Positions 16,304 through 25,035 are shown, numbered from the stretch's first letter. The stretch is 34,152 bases of DNA from an uncultured Alistipes sp. (GCA_900542505.1 UQNV01000022.1:1-34152); one strand, 5' to 3'. Numbers and translations are program-made. The notes: generated by a model not told the origin, from the sequence alone.

Positions 16304-17605
16304 CTACCGGTCGAGCCGCTCGTCGGCCCAGGCGTCGAACATGCCGATGGCCTTGGCCAGCACGCCGGCCGAACCCTTGAAGTGGCCGCTGCCGCTCGGG
16401 ACTCCGCCCATGCCGTACCACTCGAAGAATCCGCCGTTGGCAATCACGCGGTCAATCATCGGCCGCACCTCGTCGTAGGCCTCGGCAATCATCCCGTGGG
16501 CGATGAGCTGCTGAATCATGCGGCCGCCGAACCAGGTCCAGTCGCCGCCGTTCTGGTAGACATAGGGTTTCGACATGCCGCCCGCGAACATCCCTTCGGG
16601 ATAGGTCGGATAGAGCGTCAGGCCGATGCTCGGCATGCCCGACAGACGGACGTTCTCGACCATCCGGGCATTGACCTCCTCGATTTCGGCAGGCGTGAGC
16701 AGCCCCGCCTCGATGGCGACGGCCGTGCCGCCATGGAAGTGGATTTGGTTCTCGTCGAACCCTTCGGGCATGGGCGGGCGCGCCCCGAGGTAGATATGCG
16801 GAATGAACTTCCGGCGCCCGACGTCCCACAGATGGCGGCGGGCTTGCTCCGCCACGCGGTCGTGCATCGCGACCCAGTGCTCCCGCCGCGCATCGTCGTC
16901 GGCCAGCTCCGCGAGCCAGTCGAGCGCCAGCAGGAACATCGCATTGTCGTAGATGTCGATGGCCGGGAAGGACTTCTCGTTCATGTCGCAGCCGAAGTCG
17001 TCGTAGGGCTGGACATCGCCCCAGTCGGCCGTCATGGCGCCGAAGAGCAGCCCGTGGGTCTCGTCGTAGCGTTCGCGGAGCAGGTAGTCGACCATCTCGT
17101 CCATGCGCTGCCGCACGCTGCGGCCGGCGACGACCTCGTCGAGAATCGAGCGGTCGCCCGTCGCCCGGACATACTTGCCGACGGTCTGGATGAGCGAGCT
17201 CTCCTGGTCGGTCTCGACCGTATTCTTGAAGGCCACATGGTCGGGCGCCGCATCGGAATAGTAGGGAGAGTCGTCCTCCCACGTGAAGTCGGGTTTGAGC
17301 ACGTAGCCGTCAATCATCTCGCCGTTGGGCTGCTGCAGCGCGAAGAAGAGCAGGATGGCCTCGCGCAGCACGGCGGGCTCCATCTCCTCGCAGGCCACCT
17401 CGATGAAGGTATTCAGGTCGCGTATCCAGACCTGGGAGTATCCGCTTCCGGCCGTCAGCCCCTGGCGGATGACCGCGCGGGCCATGCTGTCGACCTGCTG
17501 CAGCGAACGGTCGCTGCGGATTTGCCGCGCCAGCTCCTTCTCTGCCGCGTTCGGCCCGCAGGCCGTCAGCAGAAAGGCCAGCATGCAGAGCATCGAATGT
17601 CTCAT
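16304..17605 (-). CDS. Six-hairpin glycosidase-like lipoprotein (GH63/amylo-alpha-1,6-glucosidase-like)
   Basis: 433 residues with a lipobox LLTAC (Cys16). The mature part has the rhythm of an (alpha/alpha)6-barrel glycosidase: SQVWIRDLNTFIEVA (about 57-71, the W-x-RD motif), PFAIDIYDNAMFLLALDWL-type helices, LFGAMTADWGDVQPYDDF, and QNGGDWTWFGGRMIQQL near the C-terminus. Such motifs occur in GH63, GH37 and amylo-alpha-1,6-glucosidase-like families, where acidic residues in the WxRD and DW regions are catalytic. The substrate is likely an alpha-linked glycan part, acting at the cell envelope. Start: ATG 17605; the longer frame to 17716 lies before the signal peptide. It is divergent from the AraC-type gene at 17887 and upstream of the sulfatase gene, so probably part of the same regulon. 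The family call is by motif only and uncertain. Confidence 0.68.
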   Translation of the reverse strand: MRHSMLCMLAFLLTACGPNAAEKELARQIRSDRSLQQVDSMARAVIRQGLTAGSGYSQVWIRDLNTFIEVACEEMEPAVLREAILLFFALQQPNGEMIDGYVLKPDFTWEDDSPYYSDAAPDHVAFKNTVETDQESSLIQTVGKYVRATGDRSILDEVVAGRSVRQRMDEMVDYLLRERYDETHGLLFGAMTADWGDVQPYDDFGCDMNEKSFPAIDIYDNAMFLLALDWLAELADDDARREHWVAMHDRVAEQARRHLWDVGRRKFIPHIYLGARPPMPEGFDENQIHFHGGTAVAIEAGLLTPAEIEEVNARMVENVRLSGMPSIGLTLYPTYPEGMFAGGMSKPYVYQNGGDWTWFGGRMIQQLIAHGMIAEAYDEVRPMIDRVIANGGFFEWYGMGGVPSGSGHFKGSAGVLAKAIGMFDAWADERLDR

Positions 17606-17810
17606 ATCATCATGCAGATTTGTTCCATAACCGGCCGGTCCGAATCCGGCTCCGTCCCGGGAGGGGGAGTCCCGAGGCTCCTCCGCCGGACTTCGCCGGG
17701 TTCGGCCCGGCACCATGCATTCGACGCCGGGACGCTGACTTGCGGCGCTGTCCTTCCCCCTTTCCGGGACAAATTCGCCCGCACGGAGCCCGGCGCGAAG
17801 CTCCGATAGA

Positions 17811-17818
17811 CAAAAATA
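17811..17818 (-). promoter_or_regulatory. -7 promoter box of the six-hairpin glycosidase gene
   Basis: Minus-strand TATTTTTG fits TAnnTTTG exactly and lies in an AT-rich stretch. The leader to the ATG at 17605 would be about 200 nt. Confidence 0.45.
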
Positions 17819-17829
17819 GCGCTAAATAT

Positions 17830-17855
17830 CGGAAAGATTCATTACCTTTATTCCG
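17830..17855. promoter_or_regulatory. Shared divergent regulatory site with CGGAA/TTCCG dyad
   Basis: CGGAA (17830-17834) and TTCCG (17851-17855) form a dyad between the divergent promoters. TACCTTTA at 17843-17850 is a possible -7 box (seven of eight) for the plus-strand AraC gene, about 37 nt before its ATG. The overlap suggests autoregulation, but the dyad is short. Confidence 0.35.
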
Positions 17856-17886
17856 ATTTACTTGCACTATTTCACGATTTGACGCC

Positions 17887-18813
17887 ATGCTCAGAATCAA
17901 GGAGGGATTCAAGGACGAACGCTTCGTCTCGCTGCCCGACACGCTGCTCGACGCATACGCCGCCGACCCGCTCGTCGGGAATCTCCATCTGCGGAAAATC
18001 GGCTACTTCCCCCGTGTGAAGTACCACTACGTCCTTAAGCAACAGGGATGCGACTACGCCATGCTGCTCTACTGCACCGAAGGCGAGGGGTGGTACCGCA
18101 TCGACGGGCGCCGCTACCCGCTCCGCAAGAACCAGTATGCGGTCCTTCCGCCCGAGGTCCCCTATGAGCTGGGAGCCGACAACGAGAATCCTTGGACAAT
18201 CTATTGGCTCCACTTCAAGGGCCGGGACTGCCGCTGCTACTGCCCCGACGGGCATGCACCGCGCGACATCCAGCCCGGCAGCGAGTCGCGCATCCAGGAG
18301 CGGCTGAACCTCTTCGAGGAGCTTTACCAGAGCTTCTCGCTCGCCTACACCATCGACTACATGCGCTACACGTCGGCCTGCCTGCACCACCTGCTCGCCT
18401 CGTTCCTCTATGCGGAGCCCTACGATTCGACGCGCAGCCGGACGGACCACGGGCTCTCCTTCTCGGGGCAGGTCATCCGCTACATGGAGGAGCACATCGG
18501 CCACCGGCCCTCGCTCGAGGAGCTGGCCGCGCATTTCCGTTACTCGCCCTCGCACTTTTCGATGCTCTTCCAGCGCGAGACGGGCATGTCGCCCATCGGC
18601 TACCTGCTGAAGCTGAAAATCCAGCGCGCCTGTCAGTACATCGAGCTTTCAGACTTGAAAATCAGAGAGATTGCGCAGATACTCGGATTCGACGACCCGG
18701 CCTACTTCTCGCGTCTGTTCACCCGCATCATGGGCATCCCGCCGTCGGCCTACCGGATGAGCGAAAAGGGGAGCGGCGCGACTCTGCCGCGGGATGCCGC
18801 CCCCGGAGTGTAA
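17887..18813 (+). CDS. AraC-family transcriptional activator
   Basis: 308 residues, complete. The N-terminal cupin sensor covers about 30-130 (YAMLLYCTEGEGWYRIDGRRYPLRKNQYAVLPPEVPYEL, then the usual IYWLHFKG strand). The C-terminal AraC/XylS DNA-binding domain covers about 205-300, with both helix-turn-helix units: PSLEELAAHFRYSPSHFSMLFQRETGMSPIGYL and IREIAQILGFDDPAYFSRLFTRIMGIPPSAYR. It is expected to sense a sugar and activate nearby carbohydrate genes. Its neighbours are the divergent six-hairpin glycosidase gene and a convergent sulfatase gene. The repeats upstream of both sulfatase promoters are candidate sites for it. It shows what the interrupted AraC gene at 1774 would look like if intact. 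Confidence 0.92.
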   Translation: MLRIKEGFKDERFVSLPDTLLDAYAADPLVGNLHLRKIGYFPRVKYHYVLKQQGCDYAMLLYCTEGEGWYRIDGRRYPLRKNQYAVLPPEVPYELGADNENPWTIYWLHFKGRDCRCYCPDGHAPRDIQPGSESRIQERLNLFEELYQSFSLAYTIDYMRYTSACLHHLLASFLYAEPYDSTRSRTDHGLSFSGQVIRYMEEHIGHRPSLEELAAHFRYSPSHFSMLFQRETGMSPIGYLLKLKIQRACQYIELSDLKIREIAQILGFDDPAYFSRLFTRIMGIPPSAYRMSEKGSGATLPRDAAPGV

Positions 18814-18868
18814 CCAGCGCGGCGGGAATGAGATGCCGCCCATGCCGGAGGGGACGACGGCACAACGC

Positions 18869-18905
18869 ACGGCGGGGGAGGAATCGAATATTCCTCCCCC
18901 GCCGT
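18869..18905. terminator. Bidirectional hairpin terminator
   Basis: Perfect 16-bp stem ACGGCGGGGGAGGAAT (18869-18884) with 18890-18905, loop CGAAT, followed by TTTACCGTTT on the plus strand. It separates the AraC gene from the convergent sulfatase gene. Confidence 0.85.
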
Positions 18906-18930
18906 TTACCGTTTCGCGCAATCTGCCCCG

Positions 18931-20331
18931 CTACCTCGACCCGGGCTTGCGCCGCCCGCTGCCGGGGGCGCCCGTCAGGTCGTCGCCCAGCACGGCGCGG
19001 TAGTGCCGGGCCACGGAATCGAGCCGTGCCACCACCCCGGGATGCTGCGCAGCAACGTCGTAGCGTTCGCCCGGGTCGCGGCGCAGGTCATAGAGTTCGG
19101 CCCGTTCGACCCGGCGGGGAACCATCTCGCCCGGTTGTCCGTCGTTGCCGGGCATGCCGTAGGACAGATAGTCGTGCGGGAAGACGAGCTTGTAGAGGCC
19201 GTCGGTCACCGCCTCGAGGCTGTTCTCCTGGTAGTAGAGCGCCAGGGCGTCACGCACCGGAGCTGCCTGGGGGTCGCGCAGCAGCGGCAGCAGGCTCACG
19301 CCGTCGATTTCGAGCGGCGGCAGGGGCGCATCCGCTATCCGGGCGAAGGTCGGCAGCAGGTCGATGTTCGAGGTGAGCCGGTTGCAGACCGTACCTGCGG
19401 GGACCGTCCCCTTCCACCAGGCCACCATCGGCACGCGCAGGCCCCCTTCGAAGGTTGTCGCCTTGGCCTCGCGCAGCCCGCCCGTCGAGCCGGCATGGTT
19501 GCCGTAGGCAATCCACGGACCGTTGTCCGAGGTGAAGACCACCAGCGTATTCCGGTCGAGCCCCTCCTCGCGGAGCGTCCGCATCACCTCGCCGACACTC
19601 CAGTCGAGCTCCATTATCACATCGCCGTAGAGCCCCGCCCCGCTCCGGCCGCGGAAACGCTCCGAGACGGCCAGCGGCACATGGGGCATCGAATGGGCCA
19701 GGTAGAGGAAGAAGGGACGGTCGCGGTTTGCGCGGATGAACCGCACGCTCCGTTCGGTATATTCAGCCGTAAGGTTCGACTGGTCGAGGTTGTAGCCCAC
19801 GATGCGGTTGCCCTCGTAGGTCGGCAGGTCGGGGAACTCCCATTTGGGGTGGTAGGGCCACATGTCGTTCGAATAGGGAAGGCCATACCACTCGTCGAAC
19901 CCGTGCTGGAGAGGCAGGAACTTCCCGGCATCGCCCAGATGCCACTTGCCGAAAATCGCCGTGGCATAATCGCGCTTGCGGAGCACCTCGGCAATCGTCT
20001 CCTCGTCGTCGGCGATTCCGTAGGGGCACCCGGGACCGGGCGCATGGGCAAAGCCGATGCGGTTGGGATAGCATCCCGTGAGCAGGCCGGCACGCGACGC
20101 CCCGCTGATGGGCTGCACGGCGTAGAAGTGCGTGTAGCGCATCCCCTCGCTCACCAGGCGGTCGATGTTGGGCGTGGTGTAGCCCGCCGCTCCCGAGAAG
20201 GAGAAGTCGCCGTTGCCGGCATCGTCGAGGTTGATGAGGATGAAATTGACATGGTCGGGGGTCGCCGCGCGGTCGCAGGCGGCAAGCGAGGCAACGGCCG
20301 CAACGGCCGGGAACAGGAGGCGAGGTTTCAT
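18931..20331 (-). CDS. S1-family sulfatase lipoprotein, arylsulfatase A-like
   Basis: 466 residues. Lipobox SLAAC (Cys19) places it on a membrane, unlike the soluble periplasmic sulfatase at 14453. NLDDAGNGDFSFSG (35-48) carries metal ligands; the active-site motif is SGASRAGLLTG with Ser76, in which Ala replaces the usual Pro (S-x-A-x-R, an accepted variant of the C/S-x-P/A-x-R rule). VVFTSDNGPW and the HAGSTGGLREAKATTFEGGLRVPMV stretch are typical of the arylsulfatase A/GALNS-like branch. Ser76 needs oxidation by an anaerobic maturase. Start ATG 20331 precedes the signal peptide; the longer frame runs into the GC-rich intergenic region and is rejected. It is monocistronic, convergent with the AraC gene, and has its own promoter. 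With GH123-like and a second sulfatase nearby, a sulfated GalNAc-containing substrate is plausible. Confidence 0.92.
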   Translation of the reverse strand: MKPRLLFPAVAAVASLAACDRAATPDHVNFILINLDDAGNGDFSFSGAAGYTTPNIDRLVSEGMRYTHFYAVQPISGASRAGLLTGCYPNRIGFAHAPGPGCPYGIADDEETIAEVLRKRDYATAIFGKWHLGDAGKFLPLQHGFDEWYGLPYSNDMWPYHPKWEFPDLPTYEGNRIVGYNLDQSNLTAEYTERSVRFIRANRDRPFFLYLAHSMPHVPLAVSERFRGRSGAGLYGDVIMELDWSVGEVMRTLREEGLDRNTLVVFTSDNGPWIAYGNHAGSTGGLREAKATTFEGGLRVPMVAWWKGTVPAGTVCNRLTSNIDLLPTFARIADAPLPPLEIDGVSLLPLLRDPQAAPVRDALALYYQENSLEAVTDGLYKLVFPHDYLSYGMPGNDGQPGEMVPRRVERAELYDLRRDPGERYDVAAQHPGVVARLDSVARHYRAVLGDDLTGAPGSGRRKPGSR

Positions 20332-20387
20332 AGGGACTGCTTGTTTTGGAGGAGGGGCTGGCCCAATGCCGGTCTTTGTTTTACGCT

Positions 20388-20419
20388 CCAAGATACGATT
20401 TTCCAGAGGCTTTTCCAAA
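20388..20419 (-). promoter_or_regulatory. Promoter of the lipoprotein sulfatase gene
   Basis: Minus-strand -33 TTTG (20416-20419) and -7 TATCTTGG (20388-20395, seven of eight) with 20 nt between. Transcription would start near 20381, about 50 nt before the ATG. Confidence 0.6.
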
Positions 20420-20451
20420 TTCCCGGGCCGCGACAGGCCGGTATCCGGACT

Positions 20452-20493
20452 GCAAAACCGGGTCGCAAACGGGCAGCAAAACCGGGTCGCAAA
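20452..20493 (-). repeat. Direct repeat of an 18-mer upstream of the sulfatase promoter
   Basis: GCAAAACCGGGTCGCAAA occurs exactly at 20452-20469 and 20476-20493, 24 bp start to start. It lies about 33-75 bp upstream of the -33 box, the place for an activator. The unit differs from the repeat before the other sulfatase operon. Confidence 0.6.
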
Positions 20494-20661
20494 ACAGGAC
20501 AGGACAAGGTCGGTTGCGGGACCGCCCCGGGCCGCAGGGCGGACACGGGCTCCGCCCCGCAACCGGGCGGGCGGCAAAAGCGGGCGGGGACCGTTCCGAA
20601 CCCGCCCCGGCGCCGAACCGGCACGCACGACCCGACGGATTGGCCGGCGCCGCAAACGGCA

Positions 20662-20696
20662 AAGGGGGCCGCGATTCGATGAATCGCGGCCCCCTT
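20662..20696 (-). terminator. Terminator of the SusC-to-BACON operon
   Basis: 16-bp perfect stem AAGGGGGCCGCGATTC (20662-20677) with 20681-20696 and a 3-nt loop. On the minus strand it continues TTTGCCGTTT. It lies 92 nt after the stop of the last gene of the locus. Confidence 0.8.
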
Positions 20697-20788
20697 CCGG
20701 CCGGACCGGTCGGTTGACCGGCAGATGGTTTGCCGTGAGGATTCACCTCCGGAGCGCCCGGCGCTCCGCGAAGCGGCTCCGCAGCGGA

Positions 20789-22327
20789 CTAACGGACCTC
20801 AATCTTGAGCTGTTTGTAGGTATCCGATACGACGATGCGGCCAGCGTCGATGGCGCTCTTCTGCTCGGCGGTCACGTAGAGCGTCTTGAGCGAATAGTAG
20901 CTCATCACCGAGATGCTCTGGATGTTGGGACATCCGGTCACGTCGACCCACTCGACCTTGTCGGTGCTGGGCAGGCTCGACATGTCGAGAATCTTCACCG
21001 AGTTGCCCGAGAGGGTGAGCGACGTGGAGGCTGCGTAATAGGGCGCCGCACTGCTGAGGCTCAGGATGACGACGCGGCCCTCGGTAATCGGCGCGTCACC
21101 GATATTGATGACCTCAAGCGGAGCCGGCGAGATAAACGAGCGCCAGCCGCTGAATGAGCTATACCAGGTAATATCAGTCAGTTTGGGATTGCCACTCAAG
21201 TCAAGCTCCTGTATGGGATTCATGCCAATACCGTTGGGTGCCAGCGTCGTGAGATTCTTGAAGGCCTCGATACCCTTAAGCGAAGTGATGCCCTTCTGAT
21301 AAAGGTCGGGCAGCTGGGTTGCAGCCTCACCCGTTTCGGTAAGCAGGCACTCCGTTCCGTCGAGCACCGTGATGTAGCCGGCCTTGACCAGAATATCGCG
21401 GAACTTGGCGTCGGGGAATTCGATACCTTGGGGACGCTCGCCCTGTACAACGGAGATTTCGGCGTTGATTGACTTATCGTCGGTCGTGATGTAGATAATG
21501 CCCGAACGGAACAGTTCCTCAGTGGGCTCGACCGTGAAGACGAGCTCCTGCTCGTGCAGCTCCTCGGACAGGACGGGCGTTGTCTGAAGGACAATCCACT
21601 CGACCGAAGGCTCGACTCGGAACGACAGATTGCTGCGCATGTGGACTCGGATTTCGGCACCCTCGACCGGAACCTCGAACGACGTCTCGGTCGCCTCGAG
21701 CACCAGATTGCGCTCCTGAAGCACCGTCACCGTGCGCTCGTCGCCCTCGGCGTTCGAGACGACAATCCGCGCCTCGCGGCGGTTGCCCGTCGTATTGGCA
21801 TCGGCCTCAAAGTAGAAGAACGACAGAGATGCGCGGGTCTCGACCTGATGAATCCAGTCGACCTCGCCGTCAAAGCGCCACGAGGTGTCGCTCGACGACT
21901 CGAGACGCAACTTGAACTCGCCCCCTTCGGCTGCCAGTTCGAAGCTGTCGCCGTTGAGCTCGAACTCCGAGGCGGCCTCCTGCGTCACCACCAGACGGCG
22001 CTCCTCGCCGCCACACATGAAGGTGAAGGTCTCTTCGCGCATCTGCACTTCGGTATTGGGTTCGACGGTGAAGGTCACCGTCTGGCCGCTCACGCCCTGC
22101 TCGCTCGAGGGCTGGCACCACAGCTGACGACCGCCCAGGCGCCATTCGCCGCTGCTGGTGACGGTCACCTCGTTACCTCCCTCCAGCACGCTGCCGTCGG
22201 CATCGAACGCAAGCGTCTCGACCGAAAGCTCGAGCGTATCGGAAGGAACCGGAGTCTCGGCTCCGTTGTCGTCGCTGCATCCGGTCCAGGCCATGGCCGC
22301 GACGAACATCCAAAATATCTTTTTCAT
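20789..22327 (-). CDS. BACON-domain lipoprotein with LRR-like C-terminus
   Basis: 512 residues. Lipoprotein signal peptide with Cys17 (AMAWTGC; Trp at -3 is unusual). Three BACON-like immunoglobulin-fold repeats cover about 28-118, 119-205 and 206-302; each ends with the typical strand pattern (RRLVVTQEA, RTVTVLQERN, AEISVVQGERP). BACON domains are common in Bacteroidota surface proteins and are thought to bind carbohydrate or act as spacers. From about 305 it changes to leucine-rich-repeat-like sequence (FPDAKFRDILVKAGYI, ITSLKGIEAFKNLTTL, LDLSGNPKLTDITWY). It is the last gene of the SusC operon (44 bp after the GH18 gene) and is most likely a surface glycan- or protein-binding component. 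Start ATG 22327 is set by the signal peptide. No catalytic motif is seen. Confidence 0.8.
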   Translation of the reverse strand: MKKIFWMFVAAMAWTGCSDDNGAETPVPSDTLELSVETLAFDADGSVLEGGNEVTVTSSGEWRLGGRQLWCQPSSEQGVSGQTVTFTVEPNTEVQMREETFTFMCGGEERRLVVTQEAASEFELNGDSFELAAEGGEFKLRLESSSDTSWRFDGEVDWIHQVETRASLSFFYFEADANTTGNRREARIVVSNAEGDERTVTVLQERNLVLEATETSFEVPVEGAEIRVHMRSNLSFRVEPSVEWIVLQTTPVLSEELHEQELVFTVEPTEELFRSGIIYITTDDKSINAEISVVQGERPQGIEFPDAKFRDILVKAGYITVLDGTECLLTETGEAATQLPDLYQKGITSLKGIEAFKNLTTLAPNGIGMNPIQELDLSGNPKLTDITWYSSFSGWRSFISPAPLEVINIGDAPITEGRVVILSLSSAAPYYAASTSLTLSGNSVKILDMSSLPSTDKVEWVDVTGCPNIQSISVMSYYSLKTLYVTAEQKSAIDAGRIVVSDTYKQLKIEVR

Positions 22328-22371
22328 AGTGCGATTCGTTTCGTATTTGTTGCTATTGCGGAGTCTTCCGG

Positions 22372-23772
22372 TTATTTCCAGTCCTTCTCGTGACGCACGC
22401 CCGACCATACGGCCTCGTCGTCGTAGATATACTTGGCCACGTCGCCCAGCGGCGTCTTCTGCTCATCGCCGGGTTTGAGGTTGTAGACCATCTGCACACC
22501 ATTGCCATTGCGGCGGTTGGCCTGCAAGTTAGCGGGGTTCGACTCGCCCTCATAGGTCATGTCGAGCGACGCCTCACCCCACTGCTTGCGCGAAAGACCC
22601 AGGTGATAGGGAGCCGCCAGCACGTCGTAGTCGACATAGGCGTAGTCGATGAAATCGCCCGGGCGGACACCCTCGATGGCCGACTTGAAGCCGTAGTTGG
22701 CCTGGCCAATCTGATAGAGCTGCACCAGCTTGTCGGGCATCGCCATCTTCACCTCGTAGAGCAGGCGCGCATAGGGGCCGGGCCCGTAGGTCACGCACCC
22801 GGGCCAGAGCTGCGAGAGGTGCGCCTCGTACTGCGAGTACTCGTCGTCGAAGTCGACGCCGTCGAGCCCGTAGGTCTCGACAATCGCCTTCAGCTCCTGG
22901 GCGAACTGGTGCGCCGCGGCATCCGAGAGGTTGGCCACGCCCGAACCGTCGCCGTTGCCCAGAATCGTCAGGCTCACGCGCATGCCGGCATCCTGCAGCG
23001 GCTTGATGTACTTGTCGCGGTTGTCGAGGATGTGGCGCACGTTGGGGTTGAGCACAACACCCACACGCTTCTCTTCCTCAATCCAGTTGATGTTGGCCGC
23101 AAAGATGTTGACGATGTCGAAGAGTTGCTTGCCGCTCTTCTTGCAGCTCCATTCAAGGGCGTTGAGCGGGTTGTTGTTGTTCACCTCGACGTAGCAGACG
23201 GTGATGAAGCCCGTATCCTTCTGGGTCGAGGGACGCTCGCCCAGCACCTGCACCCAGAAGATGTAGGTGTTCTCGCTCTCCGAGACCGATACACCCTCGG
23301 TCGAAGAGGTCAGTCGCAGCGGCAGGCCGTAGCTCTGCCCCTCAACCATCGACTCGTCGGGCTTCACGCTCACGCGCAGCCGCTCCGACTTCGTGCTCTT
23401 GGGACCGATGAGCAGCGCTCCGTCGGCCTCCAGTTCGACGGCCGAGGCGGGCACCGCCTCGAACGAGGTGGCATTGGCCGTATTGTAGGCCTCGAGCACT
23501 GTCTCGTCGTAGACCAGCTTGAGGTCGACGGCCTGGCCAGCAGCCGAGCTCAGCCCAACCTGTACCTCACCCGAGACGGGTTCGGTACGGAGCTGCAGTT
23601 TGGCCCCGGCGGCACCCGTGGGATTGTAGACCGTGCAGAAACACTCCCCGACGGGCTCCATGCGCCCATCGTCGATTCCGTTGGGGATGATGTCATCCTC
23701 GGCACACGACACCAGCGCCAGCGCCCCGATGCCCGCAAGGAGTCCCCATCGCATATTTTTCATGTAGTTCAT
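22372..23772 (-). CDS. GH18 endo-beta-N-acetylglucosaminidase-like lipoprotein with DUF1735
   Basis: 466 residues. Lipobox LVSC (Cys23), a DUF1735/BT_3987-type N-terminal domain about 45-180, then a GH18 TIM barrel about 186-460. The GH18 signature DxxDxDxE is intact: YGLDGVDFDDEY with Asp304, Asp307, Asp309 and the acid Glu311. YAYVDYDVLAAPY and the late NGNGVQMVYNLKPGD are further barrel strands. Enzymes with this layout (endo-beta-N-acetylglucosaminidases such as the Bacteroides BT_3987) cut the GlcNAc-GlcNAc core of N-glycans at the cell surface by substrate-assisted catalysis. It is downstream of SusC, SusD and two binding lipoproteins, so it should release N-glycans for import. Start: ATG 23772, with two more in-frame ATGs within the first seven codons; any gives the same signal peptide. 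Confidence 0.9.
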   Translation of the reverse strand: MNYMKNMRWGLLAGIGALALVSCAEDDIIPNGIDDGRMEPVGECFCTVYNPTGAAGAKLQLRTEPVSGEVQVGLSSAAGQAVDLKLVYDETVLEAYNTANATSFEAVPASAVELEADGALLIGPKSTKSERLRVSVKPDESMVEGQSYGLPLRLTSSTEGVSVSESENTYIFWVQVLGERPSTQKDTGFITVCYVEVNNNNPLNALEWSCKKSGKQLFDIVNIFAANINWIEEEKRVGVVLNPNVRHILDNRDKYIKPLQDAGMRVSLTILGNGDGSGVANLSDAAAHQFAQELKAIVETYGLDGVDFDDEYSQYEAHLSQLWPGCVTYGPGPYARLLYEVKMAMPDKLVQLYQIGQANYGFKSAIEGVRPGDFIDYAYVDYDVLAAPYHLGLSRKQWGEASLDMTYEGESNPANLQANRRNGNGVQMVYNLKPGDEQKTPLGDVAKYIYDDEAVWSGVRHEKDWK

Positions 23773-23799
23773 AGCGATTTCTTGTTTTTGAATCAGTGA

Positions 23800-25029
23800 T
23801 TAGTTGGCCTCGGTCGAGCTTTCGGGCAGCGACACCGAATTCCACTTCAGGGCGCTGTTCGCCGTACCGTTGTTGCCGTTGCCCGTATGGTCGCGGATGG
23901 TGTCGCCCGCGCCCTCGTCGCACTTCCAGTAGGCAACCAGGCCCTCGCTGGCCGGGTCTACCTCATAGACGTTCGATGCAATCTCCTCCTGCGTGCGCAC
24001 GACGTTCCAGACGCGTACCTCGCAGACCTCACCGTGAAGCTCGCGGCCCGAGGTGTAGGAGTAGCCGATGTTGAAGTAGTGCGCCTTGCCCTGCGCATCG
24101 TTCTTGGGCTGGCCCAGGTTGATGGCCGAGAAGGAGTTGCCGCTCTTGTCGAGCGCCACCTCGCCGTTGATGTAGACCACCACGCGGCCGGCGGCCACGT
24201 CGCACGTCACGGCGATGTGGGTCCACTCGTTGGCCGGGATAAGGCAGGTCGAGGCCTCCGTGAAGTTGGTGCCTCCGCCGTAGGAGGTCGGCAGGACCAC
24301 CTGCAGCTGGTTGGGGGCCAGGCCGTTGTCGCTGATTCGAATCAGGCAGTGCCCCTCGATGCCCATCACACTCTTGATACCCGGTTCGAGCACATAGTCG
24401 CTGCAGCGGACGAGCGCCTCCATCGTGACGGCCTGCATGTCGTTGAGCACGGCGCACGAAGCGCTCTGTCCGTCGAGCACCTTCTCGAAGGTGATGTAGT
24501 TGCTCTCCTCGAGGTCGGCCACCACGTTGATGATGGCGGCGCCGCGCAGCACGTAGTAGAGCGTGCGGGCGCTCTCCAGCACGGCGATGCCCTCGGCCGA
24601 ACGCATCGTGACGGGCAGCACGTGGAGCGACTCGGTGTCGAGCGTCCCGAGCTCCCGGAAACGGACCGTCACGTCGGCCGAACGGGTCGAACCCGCGGCG
24701 ATGGAGGTCTCGGCGTTCTCGATGCTGTAGTACGATGCGGGCAGCATGGCGGCCTCATCGCCGAAAAGGCGGTTGTAGTCGGCCACGAGCGACTCGTCGG
24801 CCTCGAAGAGCAGTTTCACCTCGCCCTCGACGGGTTTGGGCGTCGCCGCATGGAACGAATGCTCGGCATCGGTGGACGACTGCTTGACGAGCATCGTCGT
24901 CACGTTCGTATTCTGGTCGATGTAGACCTTGTTGTCGAAATCCCCGTAGGGAGCAGGTTTCTTGTTACAGCCCGCAAGCGCGAGAAGCACCGCACCGGCT
25001 GCCAGAAGAACTGTATGGAATCTTTTCAT
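23800..25029 (-). CDS. DUF1735 and LamG-like surface glycan-binding lipoprotein
   Basis: 409 residues. Lipobox LALAGC (Cys21), DUF1735 domain about 30-165 (VYIDQNTNVTTMLVKQSS, AATPKPVEGEVKLLFEADES, then TRSADVTVRF), and a LamG/concanavalin A-like lectin domain about 190-390 (IPANEWTHIAVTCDVAAGRV, VVYINGEVALDKSG, LHGEVCEVRVWNVVRTQEEI, LVAYWKCDEGAGDTIRDHTG). Such two-domain lipoproteins occur in SusCD loci as binding partners beside a GH18 enzyme. It probably holds the glycan or glycoprotein at the surface; no hydrolase motif is visible. The preceding gene ends 6 bp upstream, and the GH18 gene follows after 27 bp. Confidence 0.87.
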   Translation of the reverse strand: MKRFHTVLLAAGAVLLALAGCNKKPAPYGDFDNKVYIDQNTNVTTMLVKQSSTDAEHSFHAATPKPVEGEVKLLFEADESLVADYNRLFGDEAAMLPASYYSIENAETSIAAGSTRSADVTVRFRELGTLDTESLHVLPVTMRSAEGIAVLESARTLYYVLRGAAIINVVADLEESNYITFEKVLDGQSASCAVLNDMQAVTMEALVRCSDYVLEPGIKSVMGIEGHCLIRISDNGLAPNQLQVVLPTSYGGGTNFTEASTCLIPANEWTHIAVTCDVAAGRVVVYINGEVALDKSGNSFSAINLGQPKNDAQGKAHYFNIGYSYTSGRELHGEVCEVRVWNVVRTQEEIASNVYEVDPASEGLVAYWKCDEGAGDTIRDHTGNGNNGTANSALKWNSVSLPESSTEAN

Positions 25030-25035
25030 GGCCTT

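Larger units (their letters stand above)
20332..20788. other. Intergenic region with sulfatase promoter, direct repeat and terminator
   Basis: 457 bp without a convincing gene. Proximal to the sulfatase it holds the promoter (20388-20419) and a direct repeat (20452-20493); the distal part (20500-20660) is very GC-rich without visible domains, then comes the terminator of the PUL operon (20662-20696). 20697-20788 is downstream of the BACON-protein gene. Confidence 0.7.

Noticed and set aside
14312..17809. Long plus-strand open frame antisense to sulfatase and glycosidase genes
   Set aside because: Same cause; it runs through three recognised genes and intergenic regions without any motif.
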